A DNA stretch of 64,000 bases from Sulfitobacter mediterraneus (GTDB lineage: Bacteria > Pseudomonadota > Alphaproteobacteria > Rhodobacterales > Rhodobacteraceae): positions 3,658,001 to 3,722,000 of the forward strand of contig NZ_CP069004.1 in NCBI RefSeq assembly GCF_016801775.1, written 5' to 3'. Positions 1 to 8,891 of this stretch are shown one piece after another. The position numbers and the translations under genes are program-made. Numbering within the stretch: the first letter of the stretch is position 1; each line of letters begins with the position of its first letter. The notes beneath the pieces were generated by a model. It had not been told where the DNA came from and did not search any database. It saw only the letters and a program-made list of their open reading frames with translations.

Positions 1-1
1 C

Positions 2-1126
2 GATGCGCTGGACCGGATGCGGCGGGCGCAGGACCGGTTGAACGAGGCGATGAAAAACGGCGCCTCTGACGAAGAAATCGCCGAGTTGATGGACGAGCTG
101 CGCCGCGCGACCGAAGATTATCTGCAGCAATTGCAGCGCCAACAGGCGCAGGAGCAAGAGCAGAACGGTCAGGAAGGGCAACAGCAGCAGCAGGGCGAGG
201 GCATGCAGATGACCCAAGACGACCTGCAAGCCATGATGGACCGCATTCAGGAGCTGATGGAGGAAGGCCGTATGGCCGAAGCTGCCGAAGCCCTCAAAGA
301 GTTGCAGGAACTGATGGAGAACATGCGTGTCACCGAAGGGCAGCAGGGCCAGCAAGGCCAGACCCCCGGTGAACAGGCCATGGAAGGGCTGGCTGATACG
401 CTGCGCGAACAGCAAGGGCTCAGCGATCAGGCGTTCCGCGATTTGCAGGAACAGTACAATCCCGGCGCTCAGGCGGGTGAAAGCGATGGCAACGAAGGCC
501 GCAATGGCGGGCAGGGCCGCGGCCAGAGCCATGAAGGCCAGGGCGGGCGCGGTCAGGGCGAAGGCCAGCAGCAGGGCCAGAATGGCGAGGGCGGCGAAGA
601 GGGCGCCCCGCGCGAGGGTGATGGCAACGGCGAACGCAGTCTGGCCGAACGCCAGCAGGCGCTGCGCGATGAGTTGCGCCGCCAGCAGGGCCGACTGCCC
701 GGTGGCGGCACCGAAGAGGGCGAGGCCGCCCGCGAGGCGCTGGACCGTGCGGGCCGTGCGATGGATCAGGCCGAAGAGGCGCTGCGCGATGGCGATCTGG
801 CCGAGGCCATCGACAATCAGGCGCAAGCCATGGAAGCGCTGCGCGAAAGCATGCGATCACTGGGTGAGGCAATGGCCCAGAACGAGCAAAACCAGCAACC
901 CGGCCAGGGCGCAACGGAATCGGACCGCCGCGCCGATAACAGAGATCCGCTGGGCCGCGAACAGGCCGGCAACGGCGCCAACAGTTCCGATGGACCGCTG
1001 GCGCAGGGGCCGGATGGTGCGGACCGCGCCCGCCGTTTGCTGGATGAAATCCGCCGCCGCTCCGGCGAGACAGAGCGCCCCGAACTGGAGCGTGACTATC
1101 TCAACCGGCTGTTGGAGCGTTTCTAA
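2..1126 (+). CDS. DUF4175 / TIGR02302 family protein, C-terminal part (5' end outside window)
   Basis: The reading frame is open from the left edge, so only the C-terminal ~374 residues are present and the true start lies upstream. The visible part is low-complexity: Gln/Glu-rich helical stretches, then a Gly/Gln/Glu/Asn-rich middle (about residues 150-220), then a helical region rich in Ala, Glu and Arg ending ELERDYLNRLLERF. This layout, with a charged repetitive tail, is typical of the alphaproteobacterial TIGR02302 (DUF4175) family, whose missing N-terminus normally carries membrane segments. The function of the family is not established. The antisense frames over this region are products of the biased composition. 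Confidence 0.8.
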   Translation, partial: DALDRMRRAQDRLNEAMKNGASDEEIAELMDELRRATEDYLQQLQRQQAQEQEQNGQEGQQQQQGEGMQMTQDDLQAMMDRIQELMEEGRMAEAAEALKELQELMENMRVTEGQQGQQGQTPGEQAMEGLADTLREQQGLSDQAFRDLQEQYNPGAQAGESDGNEGRNGGQGRGQSHEGQGGRGQGEGQQQGQNGEGGEEGAPREGDGNGERSLAERQQALRDELRRQQGRLPGGGTEEGEAAREALDRAGRAMDQAEEALRDGDLAEAIDNQAQAMEALRESMRSLGEAMAQNEQNQQPGQGATESDRRADNRDPLGREQAGNGANSSDGPLAQGPDGADRARRLLDEIRRRSGETERPELERDYLNRLLERF

Positions 1127-1141
1127 CGCCGAAACAGAAGA

Positions 1142-1999
1142 TCAGGAGGCCGACTGGCTCGCCATTGTGTCGAGCCATGTCAGCAAGCGTTGCAATTGAA
1201 CATCCAGCATCGTCCGTAGGCCGTCCACCCAGGTCACATAGGACGACAGGTAAGGATCGGCTTGTGGCACCTGCTGTGCAATCTGCGGCGCAAAGACATA
1301 GACCAGTGCCATCACGGACACGATCAGGATCATCAGCGAAAATCCACGGCGGAACCCGCGTTTGCGTTTCTTCACCTCTTGCGGTGCATGGCTGCCGTTG
1401 GCATCGCGGCTACCGGCACTGCGGTCACTGTCACTGCGCAGGGTGGAATTGATTTCGTCGATGTCGGGCAACAATTCGCGCCGCGAGGACAAGGCGGCGG
1501 CATTGGCCGCGGCTTCGGACACTGGTTCTGCCTCGCCGCGCATCCGCGCCATCCGGCGCTTGGCCTCAAGCGCACGCTGGTCCTGTGCTGCGGCGGGGGC
1601 ATCATCGTCGTCATAGCTGTGCGGCGGGTGATCCTCTGCGGTATCCAACCCAAGATCGGGCTGGGTTTCGAGGGACTGTGCCTGCCGCGCCTTGCGGGCC
1701 GCATGTTCGGCCTCGGCCTCCTGGCGCAGAATGTCGGCCACGGCCGGATCAAGCTGTCGGCGCTGCGGCTCCTCTACTGGGGGCGGTGGCGGTGGAGGGG
1801 GCGAAACCTCTTCGTCCTCGTCGGGGGCGTTGTCCCCGAGCCCGAGATCGGTTTCATCCTCATCAGCGGGGGCATGGTCGGGGTGATGCTGAAACCAGGT
1901 CTGACCACAATTGGAACATTGCACATCGCGCCCGGCCACCGGGATGACTTCATCCGGCACCTCATACTGCGCGTCGCAATTCGGACAGGTCAGCCTCAT
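1142..1999 (-). CDS. MJ0042-type zinc-ribbon membrane protein
   Basis: Predicted 285 aa. The start is placed at 1999 because the zinc-ribbon domain begins there (MRLTCPNCDAQYEVPDEVIP) and AGGAAAC lies just upstream; a longer frame to 2146 adds only non-conserved residues. C5/C8 and C28/C31 form the MJ0042 zinc ribbon, followed by an acidic and proline-rich linker, basic residues and one membrane segment near residues 225-245. Proteins with this N-terminal ribbon and single C-terminal helix are common in alphaproteobacteria but have no settled role. It is divergent from ftsE, leaving a 165-bp promoter region. Confidence 0.8.
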   Translation of the reverse strand: MRLTCPNCDAQYEVPDEVIPVAGRDVQCSNCGQTWFQHHPDHAPADEDETDLGLGDNAPDEDEEVSPPPPPPPPVEEPQRRQLDPAVADILRQEAEAEHAARKARQAQSLETQPDLGLDTAEDHPPHSYDDDDAPAAAQDQRALEAKRRMARMRGEAEPVSEAAANAAALSSRRELLPDIDEINSTLRSDSDRSAGSRDANGSHAPQEVKKRKRGFRRGFSLMILIVSVMALVYVFAPQIAQQVPQADPYLSSYVTWVDGLRTMLDVQLQRLLTWLDTMASQSAS

Positions 2000-2164
2000 T
2001 TTGTTTCCTGCAACATTACTCAAACCGGATTTGGTATAACACCTGCACCATATGTCCAAGATTCCCACAGGAAAAGTGCAATCTGGGTCGGTTTGGCCCG
2101 AAGTGGTGCATTGAAACCCAAGCGATGCTGAGGCACAACAGGTCAATTATAACGGGGTATTTTC

Positions 2165-2842
2165 GTGATCGAGCTCGAAAACGTGGCCTACAGCTATGGC
2201 GGCGGCGAATTGTTATCCGACATATCGCTCAAGCTGGCGCCAGGTTCCTTTCATTTTCTGACCGGCCCGTCGGGGGCTGGCAAAACCACATTGATGAAGC
2301 TGTGTTATGGTGCCTTGCTGCCGACAGCGGGCAATGTGCGGCTGTTCGGCGCTGATGTGCGCGGTTTGGATCGGGACGATATTGCCCTTATACGCCGACG
2401 TGTCGGTGTGGTGCATCAGGACGTCAAATTCCTGGACCATCTGGGCGTTTCGGAAAATGTCTGCCTGCCCCTGACTGTGTCGGGACGGCATGCGGAGGCG
2501 GCCAATGGCGATCTCGAAGAACTGTTGTCCTGGGTGGGCCTGACCAACCGCGCATCGGCCCTGCCGCCGGAATTGTCGGGCGGGGAACGCCAGCGTGCCG
2601 CATTGGCCCGCGCGGTGATCATGTCGCCGGATGTGGTGCTGGCGGACGAACCCACGGGCAACATCGACTGGGAAATGTCGCAACGCCTGCTGCGGCTGTT
2701 GATCGAGCTCAACAAGATGGGCAAGACGGTCTTGATTGCCACCCATGATCTGAGCCTGATCCGCGCCACCAAGGCGCATGTGCAGGCGCGGGTGCTGCGC
2801 ATTGCCAACCGCCGCGTGCAACTGGCGGGGGCGGACCTATGA
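2165..2842 (+). CDS. ftsE: Cell division ATP-binding protein FtsE
   Basis: Predicted 225 aa, usual length for FtsE. It is the ABC ATPase that pairs with FtsX at the septum and drives peptidoglycan hydrolase activation. Visible motifs: Walker A GPSGAGKTT at residues 34-42, Q-loop at Q85, signature LSGGE at 137-141, Walker B VVLADEPTGN at 157-166, and an H-loop in ATHDLS. It begins with MIELENVAYSYGGGE. Its end overlaps the ftsX start by 4 bp, so the two are translationally coupled. Confidence 0.95.
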   Translation: MIELENVAYSYGGGELLSDISLKLAPGSFHFLTGPSGAGKTTLMKLCYGALLPTAGNVRLFGADVRGLDRDDIALIRRRVGVVHQDVKFLDHLGVSENVCLPLTVSGRHAEAANGDLEELLSWVGLTNRASALPPELSGGERQRAALARAVIMSPDVVLADEPTGNIDWEMSQRLLRLLIELNKMGKTVLIATHDLSLIRATKAHVQARVLRIANRRVQLAGADL

Positions 2843-3744
2843 TCGCCAACATGAAGTATCTGCGCGGGTTCATCGCCGGCGACAGGCAAGCGGACCGGGT
2901 TGTGCCGCCTTCGGGCTTTACCGCGCAGCTGACCCTCTTTGCCGCAGCGGCGATGGCCTTTCTGGCCGTCTTTGCGCTGGCGCTGTCCCTAGCGGCAGGG
3001 CGCTTGGCCGACCGTTGGGGCGATGAACTGGCCCGATCCGCGACCCTGCGCATTGTTGCGCCGCTGGACCAACGGCAGCTCCAGACCGATGCCGCCCTGC
3101 GCATTCTGGAAACCACCAAAGGCGTGGCAAGTGCGCGCGCCCTCACGGATGCAGATCAACAAGCGCTGTTGGAGCCGTGGTTTGGCCCCGATCTGGCGCT
3201 GGACACATTGCCGGTGCCGCGCCTGATCGAAGTGATTGAAAACGATGAGGGCATGGATGCCGCCGGACTGCGCCTGCGCTTGGCCGCCGAAGTGCCCGGT
3301 GCGGTGCTGGATGACCACAGCCGTTGGCGCAAGCCGCTGATTGACGCGGCGGGGCGGCTGCGGATGCTGGGCTGGATCTCAACCCTGCTGATCGCGGCGG
3401 CGGTTGCGGCGATGATCACCCTTGCCGCGCAGGCCGCACTGGCCGCCAATGCACAGGTGATCGCGGTGCTGCGTCTTGTCGGGGCGACAGACGATTACAT
3501 CGCACAGGCTTTCATTCGCCGCTTTACCCTGCGGGCGCTGTCCGGCGCGGCGGTGGGCACCGCGCTTGGGCTGATTGCGATGGTTCTGATGCCCGATGCC
3601 TCTGACACGCCGGGGTTCCTGACGGGGCTTGGCTATCAGGGCGTTCACTGGGTCTTTCCGCTGCTCATCCCGGTTTTGGCCGGGGCCGTGGCCTTTGCCG
3701 CAACCGGCGCTGCCGCACGGCGAACATTGAGGGAGTTGGCATAA
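2839..3744 (+). CDS. ftsX: Cell division protein FtsX
   Basis: Predicted 301 aa. Membrane partner of FtsE. One membrane segment lies near residues 31-53, followed by an extracytoplasmic domain of roughly 120 residues and three more segments in the C-terminal half, the FtsX topology. The ATGA overlap with ftsE and the immediate start of plsC at its stop codon (position 3744 is shared) indicate a single ftsE-ftsX-plsC transcript. Sequence conservation of FtsX is low, so the call rests on topology and the FtsE neighbour. Confidence 0.93.
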   Translation: MIANMKYLRGFIAGDRQADRVVPPSGFTAQLTLFAAAAMAFLAVFALALSLAAGRLADRWGDELARSATLRIVAPLDQRQLQTDAALRILETTKGVASARALTDADQQALLEPWFGPDLALDTLPVPRLIEVIENDEGMDAAGLRLRLAAEVPGAVLDDHSRWRKPLIDAAGRLRMLGWISTLLIAAAVAAMITLAAQAALAANAQVIAVLRLVGATDDYIAQAFIRRFTLRALSGAAVGTALGLIAMVLMPDASDTPGFLTGLGYQGVHWVFPLLIPVLAGAVAFAATGAAARRTLRELA

Positions 3745-4472
3745 TGCTGCAATGGGTGCGTTCGATCATCTATATCATTCAGGTTACCATCGCGATGCCG
3801 ATCATCGGGCTGGCCTTTGCGCCCTGGGCGATGTTCTCCAAGGCGGGGGCTTACAAAGCCTGCAAAACCTATGCGGCCTATGCGATGTGGTCGGCCCGCT
3901 GGCTGATCGGGCTGCGTTGCGAGGTGCGCGGCAACGTCCCGCAGGGCGAAGTTCTGGTGGCGGCCAAGCACCAGTCGTTTCTTGACATCATCATGATATT
4001 TCACGCGCTGCCACGGGCCAAATTCATCATGAAGCGCGAGATCCACTGGACCCCGGTGATTGGCCAGTACACCAAGCGGATGGAGATGATCGCCGTAGAC
4101 CGTGGCAAACGCGGCAAGGCCATCGCCAAGATGATCGAGGATGTGAACGCGGGCCGCATGGAAGGCGGACAACTGGTGATCTATTCCCAAGGCACCCGTG
4201 TCGCGCCGGGGGCGCATATCCCCTATAAGGTCGGCACTGCCGTGCTTTATGGCCAGTTGGGCCAGCCCTGCGTGCCGGTGGCCACCAATGCCGGTTACTT
4301 CTGGCCGCGCCGGGGGCTTTATCGACGTCCCGGTGTTGCGGTGGTGGAATTTCTGACGCCGATTGAGGCGGGCCTGACCAAGGAGGCCTTTATGGCCGAG
4401 CTGGAAACCCGGGTTGAGCGGGCCTCCGAAGAGTTGTTGCTTGAGGCAGGCTGGAGAAGGCCCGATGCATAA
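3744..4472 (+). CDS. plsC: 1-acyl-sn-glycerol-3-phosphate acyltransferase (PlsC family)
   Basis: Predicted 242 aa. Transfers an acyl chain to lysophosphatidic acid at the inner membrane to make phosphatidic acid. The HX4D catalytic motif is H76QSFLD81, and the phosphate-binding motif appears as YSQGTR at 147-152 where most family members have FPEGTR. An N-terminal hydrophobic segment (about 8-28) anchors it. It shares one base with the ftsX stop and overlaps the next gene by 8 bp. Other lysophospholipid acyltransferase specificities cannot be excluded; a second acyltransferase of this superfamily lies at 35900-37297. Confidence 0.85.
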   Translation: MLQWVRSIIYIIQVTIAMPIIGLAFAPWAMFSKAGAYKACKTYAAYAMWSARWLIGLRCEVRGNVPQGEVLVAAKHQSFLDIIMIFHALPRAKFIMKREIHWTPVIGQYTKRMEMIAVDRGKRGKAIAKMIEDVNAGRMEGGQLVIYSQGTRVAPGAHIPYKVGTAVLYGQLGQPCVPVATNAGYFWPRRGLYRRPGVAVVEFLTPIEAGLTKEAFMAELETRVERASEELLLEAGWRRPDA

Positions 4473-5070
4473 GATCACGAGTATCGCGGCGCTTGAGGCG
4501 CTGTATGGGCAGGCAGGCGCACCGTCGTTGCGCAAGGTCGCGGACCGGCTGACGCCGCTTTATCGCAAGTGGATCATGGCCTCAAAACTGTGTGTTCTCA
4601 GCACAGTCGGCGACAACGGCACCGATGGCAGTCCGCGCGGCGACGATGGTCCGGTGGTGACGGAACTGGATGAATTCACGCTGGCCATGCCCGATTGGCG
4701 TGGCAATAACCGATTGGATTCACTGCGCAATATCGTGACGGATGGCCGCGTGTCGCTGATGTTTGTTGTGCCGGGCTCCAACAACGTGGTGCGGGTTAAT
4801 GGCACCGCTTATCTGACCGATGACGCAGGCCTGCGGGGGCGCTTTGAAAAGAAGGGCCGCCTGCCTGCCACCGTGATCGTGATCCAGATTGCGGAGGTCT
4901 ACACCCAATGCGCCCGCGCCCTGATGCGGGCGGGCACCTGGGCAGGCGCGGACGAAAGCACCGGCTTGCCGACTGTGGGCGAAATTCTGGCCGAGATGAC
5001 CAGCGGAGAAGAGGGCGGTGCGCCCTATGACAACGCATGGGGTGCGCGGGCCAAAGACACCATGTGGTGA
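4465..5070 (+). CDS. Pyridoxamine 5'-phosphate oxidase-like FMN flavoprotein
   Basis: Predicted 201 aa. The start at 4465 is chosen because the conserved part begins at MHKITSIAALEALYG; the upstream extension reads across the end of plsC. It resembles the MSMEG_1061 group of PPOX split-barrel flavoproteins. Visible landmarks are CVLSTVGDNGTDGSPRGD (barrel strand and FMN-phosphate region), PDWRGNNRLDSLRNI and GRVSLMFVVPGSNNVVRVNG. The substrate is unknown. It overlaps plsC by 8 bp and is probably the last gene of that operon. Confidence 0.82.
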   Translation: MHKITSIAALEALYGQAGAPSLRKVADRLTPLYRKWIMASKLCVLSTVGDNGTDGSPRGDDGPVVTELDEFTLAMPDWRGNNRLDSLRNIVTDGRVSLMFVVPGSNNVVRVNGTAYLTDDAGLRGRFEKKGRLPATVIVIQIAEVYTQCARALMRAGTWAGADESTGLPTVGEILAEMTSGEEGGAPYDNAWGARAKDTMW

Positions 5071-5166
5071 CTGGTGACGTGACCGGCACATTATTTTTCG
5101 GACTTTGACTGATTTTCGACACTTTTCCCGATTAAAACTGCCGTAGGCAGTGGGAAAGACAAGAAA

Positions 5167-6213
5167 ATGCAAACAGGAATTGACCTTTTAGACCGCTTCA
5201 TTGCGCATGCCATGGACATCGTGATGTTTCCGTTCGACTCGCAGCAGCGCATTTTTGTGCTGTATCTGGCATGTTCGGTGGTGATCGCGTTTGTGATCTA
5301 TATGCTGGCGCGGCGGCGGGGCGCACAGACCGAGGGCGGATTTCTGCGCTTTCTCTTTCCCAAACATGTTTGGCAACATCCGTCGGCCTGGCTTGATCTG
5401 CGGTATTTCTTCTTCCATCGCATCTTTGGGCATTTCCTTATTCTGGGGCTCGGCACCTGGTTCACGGTTCTGCCTTATAAATACATCACCGGCACCGATC
5501 AGGTCATGGCCAAGGCGCTCGATAACATCACCCCGCCGTTGACCGAACTGGGGCAATCGCTGGGCTTTATGGTTGTTGCGGTGATTGTGGCTGATCTGAT
5601 CGGCTATGTGGCGCATTACCTCCAGCATAAGTCTGTGTTCCTGTGGCAGTTCCACAAGGTGCATCACAGTGCCGAGGTGATGCATCCGGTGTCAAACTAC
5701 CGAGAGCACCCTGTCGATAACCTGTTTTACATCACTTTGAACGGGTTTGGGTACGGGGCGATCCTGGGTCTGGCGACATTGATCTATGGCTTCACTCCCA
5801 GCCTGCCGAGCCTGCTTGGGGTGCCCGCGATGCACCTGTTGTTCAATGTGGCGGGGTATAACTTGCGGCATTCGCATATCTGGCTGAAATGGCCGGGCAA
5901 ACTGTCGATGATCTTTCCCTCACCGGCGCACCACCATGTGCATCACAGCTGCCACCCTGACCACATCGACAGGAACTTTGCCTTCATGTTGCCGATCTGG
6001 GACGTGATCTTTGGCACTTACCACATGCCTGAGGACAATCGCGACGTGAAGTTCGGGATTGGCAAAGAGGACAAGGGTGAATTTACCTCCTGCGCCCGCC
6101 TGTATTGGGTGCCTTGCCGGGATGCCTATCGGGTGGTGCGGCGGCGCCTGCGCCGTAAGGGCGGGCAATCGCAGGCGGCGGCACCGCAAACGTCCAATAT
6201 CCCTGCAGAATAG
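5167..6213 (+). CDS. Sterol desaturase / fatty acid hydroxylase family membrane enzyme
   Basis: Predicted 348 aa. Di-iron membrane hydroxylase of the fatty acid hydroxylase superfamily. The histidine clusters are visible: H150YLQH154, HKVHH at 163-167, HPVSNYREHP soon after, and HHHVHHSCHPDH near residues 262-275. Several hydrophobic segments surround them. The substrate (fatty acid, sterol, carotenoid or ornithine lipid) cannot be decided from sequence. There is a 96-bp gap from the preceding gene, so it may have its own promoter. Confidence 0.85.
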   Translation: MQTGIDLLDRFIAHAMDIVMFPFDSQQRIFVLYLACSVVIAFVIYMLARRRGAQTEGGFLRFLFPKHVWQHPSAWLDLRYFFFHRIFGHFLILGLGTWFTVLPYKYITGTDQVMAKALDNITPPLTELGQSLGFMVVAVIVADLIGYVAHYLQHKSVFLWQFHKVHHSAEVMHPVSNYREHPVDNLFYITLNGFGYGAILGLATLIYGFTPSLPSLLGVPAMHLLFNVAGYNLRHSHIWLKWPGKLSMIFPSPAHHHVHHSCHPDHIDRNFAFMLPIWDVIFGTYHMPEDNRDVKFGIGKEDKGEFTSCARLYWVPCRDAYRVVRRRLRRKGGQSQAAAPQTSNIPAE

Positions 6214-6226
6214 CCATGCCAAATCG

Positions 6227-6249
6227 CCGCACAGGCAGGGCCGGTGCGG
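6227..6249 (+). terminator. Weak terminator-like hairpin after the hydroxylase gene
   Basis: CCGCAC and GTGCGG are separated by 11 bases and followed by TTTG. It lies 13 bp after the stop codon. The stem is short and the T run poor. Confidence 0.35.
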
Positions 6250-6500
6250 TTTGTTCCATCATGTTAACTGGATCTGTGGGGCCGTTTAGAAATGGCGGCG
6301 CCGCCGGATCGGAGCTGTGAGACAGGTGTCACCCTGCACCCTGAACGGTTCAGTGTGGCCTGCCTGTTTGGCAGACCTCCTATTCCGAATGTGCCACGGA
6401 ATGTCAGCCCGCAGCGATGTCGCGACGGGGTGGGTTGTAGGCGGGCAGGGTGAAGGAATGGTGAGGCCAGCGTACGGTGGCCATGCAACCAAGGGGGGCT

Positions 6501-6525
6501 CCAAGGCAGGGAAAGCCTGCCTTGG
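6501..6525 (-). terminator. Hairpin after lpdA
   Basis: Perfect 10-bp inverted repeat, CCAAGGCAGG and CCTGCCTTGG, with a 5-base loop, 9 bp beyond the lpdA stop. There is no T run on the minus strand, so it may act as a 3' stabilising structure or a factor-assisted terminator for the suc-lpd cluster. Confidence 0.5.
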
Positions 6526-6533
6526 AAAATCGC

Positions 6534-7922
6534 TCACATATGGATCGGACCATCGCCGCAGGCCAGTGCGGCCTCGCGCACGGCTTCGGAATAGGTCGGA
6601 TGCGCGTGGCAGGTCAGGGCCAGATCCTGCGCGGATGCGCCAAACTCCATCGCCACACAAATCTCGTGGATCAATTCGCCAGCCGCAGGGCCAATGATAT
6701 GGGCGCCCAGAATACGGTCGGTTTCCTTGTCCGCGAGGATTTTGACAAAACCGTCCCCGGCAAAGTTTGCCTTGGCGCGGGCATTGCCCATAAAGCTGAA
6801 TTTGCCAACCTTATAGGCGCGGCCTGCCTCTTTGAGGGTCGCTTCTGTTTCGCCAACGTTGGCAACCTCGGGGGCGGTGTAGATCACACCGGGGATCACG
6901 CCATAATTGACGTGGCCATGTTTGCCCGCGATCACCTCGGCGACGGCCATGCCTTCGTCTTCGGCTTTGTGGGCCAGCATCGGGCCTTCGATCACATCGC
7001 CAATGGCATAGACGCCCGGCACCGAGGTCTGCCATGTGCCGTTCACCGCGATCTGGCCGCGCTTGGTCATCTCGATATTCAGCGCTTCAAGGCCCAGCCC
7101 TTCGACATAGGGTTTGCGCCCCGTTGCGACCAGCACAGTGTCGGCATCCAGAACATGTTCGCTGTCATCCTTCCGCAGCTTGTAATGCACCTTGGCTTTG
7201 GTCTTGGTCGCTTCGGTTTTTTGTACCGCGGCGCCCATGACAAATTTCATGCCCTGTTTCTTGAGGGTGCGCTGGAAGGTTTTCTGCACCTCCGGATCCA
7301 TGCCGGGGGTGATTGCGTCGAGGAACTCCACCACGGTCACTTCGGCGCCAAGGCGGGCATAGACGCTGCCCAGCTCCAGCCCGATCACGCCTGCGCCAAT
7401 CACCACCAGTTTCTTGGGCACCTTGTTCAGGGTCAGCGCCCCGGTGGAGGTCACGACCACCTTTTCGTCCACCTCAACACCCGGCAGCGCCGATGGTTCG
7501 GAGCCGGATGCGATGATGATGCTCTTGGCTTCATGGATTTCATCGCCGACTTTCACCTTGCCCGCCTCAGGCACCGATCCCCAGCCCTTGAGCCAGTCGA
7601 TCTTGTTCTTCTTGAACAGGAATTCGATGCCCTTGGTATTGGTGTCGATGGTGTTTTGCTTGTAGGTCAGCATCTGCTTCCAATCGACGGAAGGGCTTTT
7701 GCCCTTCAGGCCCATCTCGGCAAAGTTATGTTCCGCCTCATGCAGCATATGAGAGGCATGCAGCAGCGCCTTGGACGGGATACAGCCCACGTTCAGGCAG
7801 GTGCCGCCAAGGGTTTCGCGCCCTTCGACAACGGCGGTCTTCAGGCCAAGCTGGGCACAGCGGATGGCGGCCACATAGCCGCCGGGGCCTGCGCCGATCA
7901 CGATGACATCATAGCTGGACAT
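6534..7922 (-). CDS. lpdA: Dihydrolipoyl dehydrogenase (E3)
   Basis: Predicted 462 aa, full length. FAD enzyme that reoxidises dihydrolipoamide with NAD+ in the 2-oxoglutarate dehydrogenase complex and possibly others. Landmarks: FAD-binding [12 protein letters not shown] at 8-19, redox-active C42LNVGC47, second nucleotide-binding [22 protein letters not shown], and the C-terminal catalytic HAHPTYSE (439-446). It is the last gene of the suc cluster, downstream of sucA-sucB and two MAPEG genes, which supports a role in OGDH. Confidence 0.96.
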   Translation of the reverse strand: MSSYDVIVIGAGPGGYVAAIRCAQLGLKTAVVEGRETLGGTCLNVGCIPSKALLHASHMLHEAEHNFAEMGLKGKSPSVDWKQMLTYKQNTIDTNTKGIEFLFKKNKIDWLKGWGSVPEAGKVKVGDEIHEAKSIIIASGSEPSALPGVEVDEKVVVTSTGALTLNKVPKKLVVIGAGVIGLELGSVYARLGAEVTVVEFLDAITPGMDPEVQKTFQRTLKKQGMKFVMGAAVQKTEATKTKAKVHYKLRKDDSEHVLDADTVLVATGRKPYVEGLGLEALNIEMTKRGQIAVNGTWQTSVPGVYAIGDVIEGPMLAHKAEDEGMAVAEVIAGKHGHVNYGVIPGVIYTAPEVANVGETEATLKEAGRAYKVGKFSFMGNARAKANFAGDGFVKILADKETDRILGAHIIGPAAGELIHEICVAMEFGASAQDLALTCHAHPTYSEAVREAALACGDGPIHM

Positions 7923-8045
7923 TGGGGGTCTCCTTGGGTGTTTGGGACGTGTCTGAATTGGGGTCTATGGACGGGCCTGCCTTGCAGCAGGTTAGGCGCC
8001 GCAGGGGGCGCGGGCAAGGGCGGCTGGATGCGGGGCGGCGGCGGG

Positions 8046-8441
8046 TCATACAAGCGCCGCCAGCAGCATCAGTGTGGTGGCCAGAAATCCGGCGCACCAG
8101 ATGGCAGAGCGTCCGGGGCGCAGCCCCTTGGCATAGGCGGGGATATAGGCCACCCGTGCCGCCAGATAGATCCATGCGCACAGACCGGTAAATGCGCTGT
8201 TCTGGCCTGACATTTCGATGACGCCCACAGCGATGGTAAACAGGATCAGCCCTTGAAAATGGTTGTCAAAGGCACGGCCCAGTCGCGCGGTTTGGTCCGA
8301 CATCGGGCGGCTTGGCGGTCGGTCGCGGGGTGATGTGGTATAGCCCGGCCCGATCTCGCGGTTGGCAGGCACCGCATATAGCAAAAACTGCACCACCTGC
8401 AAAAGCGCGGCCAGGGTCAGAACAGTGAGTTCGGTGGACAT
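8046..8441 (-). CDS. MAPEG family membrane protein
   Basis: Predicted 131 aa from the ATG at 8441; an ATG at 8447 and a TTG at 8450 are alternatives. Four hydrophobic helices and the loop PANREIGPGY, a shortened version of the MAPEG N-loop, indicate the MAPEG family (glutathione-linked or other membrane enzymes). The biochemical role of this bacterial subgroup is unknown. It lies between another MAPEG gene and lpdA on the same strand. The two copies are divergent in sequence, so this is an old duplication rather than a recent one. Confidence 0.75.
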   Translation of the reverse strand: MSTELTVLTLAALLQVVQFLLYAVPANREIGPGYTTSPRDRPPSRPMSDQTARLGRAFDNHFQGLILFTIAVGVIEMSGQNSAFTGLCAWIYLAARVAYIPAYAKGLRPGRSAIWCAGFLATTLMLLAALV

Positions 8442-8507
8442 GGACATCAATCCAGTTCAGGGGGCGGGATCAGGGAAAGCGGCAGGCCGGTTGCACAGGC
8501 CCAGCTT

Positions 8508-8891
8508 TCAAAGCGCCAGAAGATACAAAACGGCGGTGGCGGCAAAGCCGACCAACCAAGCCAACGTGCGGATCGCAGGCACGCCAAGGGCATAAACCGG
8601 CAGATAAATGATCCGCGCCACGAGAAAGAGTTGCGCAACCAGCAGGGTGGTTGGGGTGGTCTTGTCCTGCACCACCAGCAGCAGGATCGCAGGGGCAAAC
8701 AGCGCCATCGCGGTGATCGAATTGTTGAGCGCCCGGTTGATCCGCGCGGTCATGCGCCCCACCTCGCGCGGCTCATCCCGCGCGGACATCAGATAGCCCA
8801 TCGACAGGGTTTGCAGAGAACCGAGAACTTGCAACAGGATCGTCAGCAGAACCAGCAGGCCATAGGCGACAAGGATGGTTGTTTCGGTCAT
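8508..8891 (-). CDS. MAPEG family membrane protein, second copy
   Basis: Predicted 127 aa with four hydrophobic helices. MSARDEPREVGRMTARINRALNNS matches the loop after helix 1 in MAPEG proteins, and LVARIIYLPVYALG matches the helix 3 region. Its start codon overlaps the stop of the preceding membrane gene by 4 bp (ATGA), implying coupling. Substrate and reaction are unknown. MAPEG genes next to OGDH/lpd genes are, from memory, common in the Rhodobacteraceae. Confidence 0.78.
   Translation of the reverse strand: MTETTILVAYGLLVLLTILLQVLGSLQTLSMGYLMSARDEPREVGRMTARINRALNNSITAMALFAPAILLLVVQDKTTPTTLLVAQLFLVARIIYLPVYALGVPAIRTLAWLVGFAATAVLYLLAL

Larger units (their letters stand above)
6214..6533. 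other. Non-coding gap between convergent genes
   Basis: This 320-bp stretch separates the fatty acid hydroxylase gene from lpdA, which point toward each other. I see two inverted repeats suitable as transcript ends (6227-6249 and 6501-6525), listed separately, and no convincing coding frame. Short frames here lack ribosome sites and resemble nothing I know. Confidence 0.6.

Noticed and set aside
6477..8210. 577-aa open frame antisense to lpdA
   Set aside because: It mirrors the complete lpdA gene, has no ribosome site and no sensible domain. It is a by-product of G/C-rich third positions.
8046..8891. Recent tandem duplication of MAPEG genes
   Set aside because: The two products share topology but little identity, so they diverged long ago or were acquired separately.
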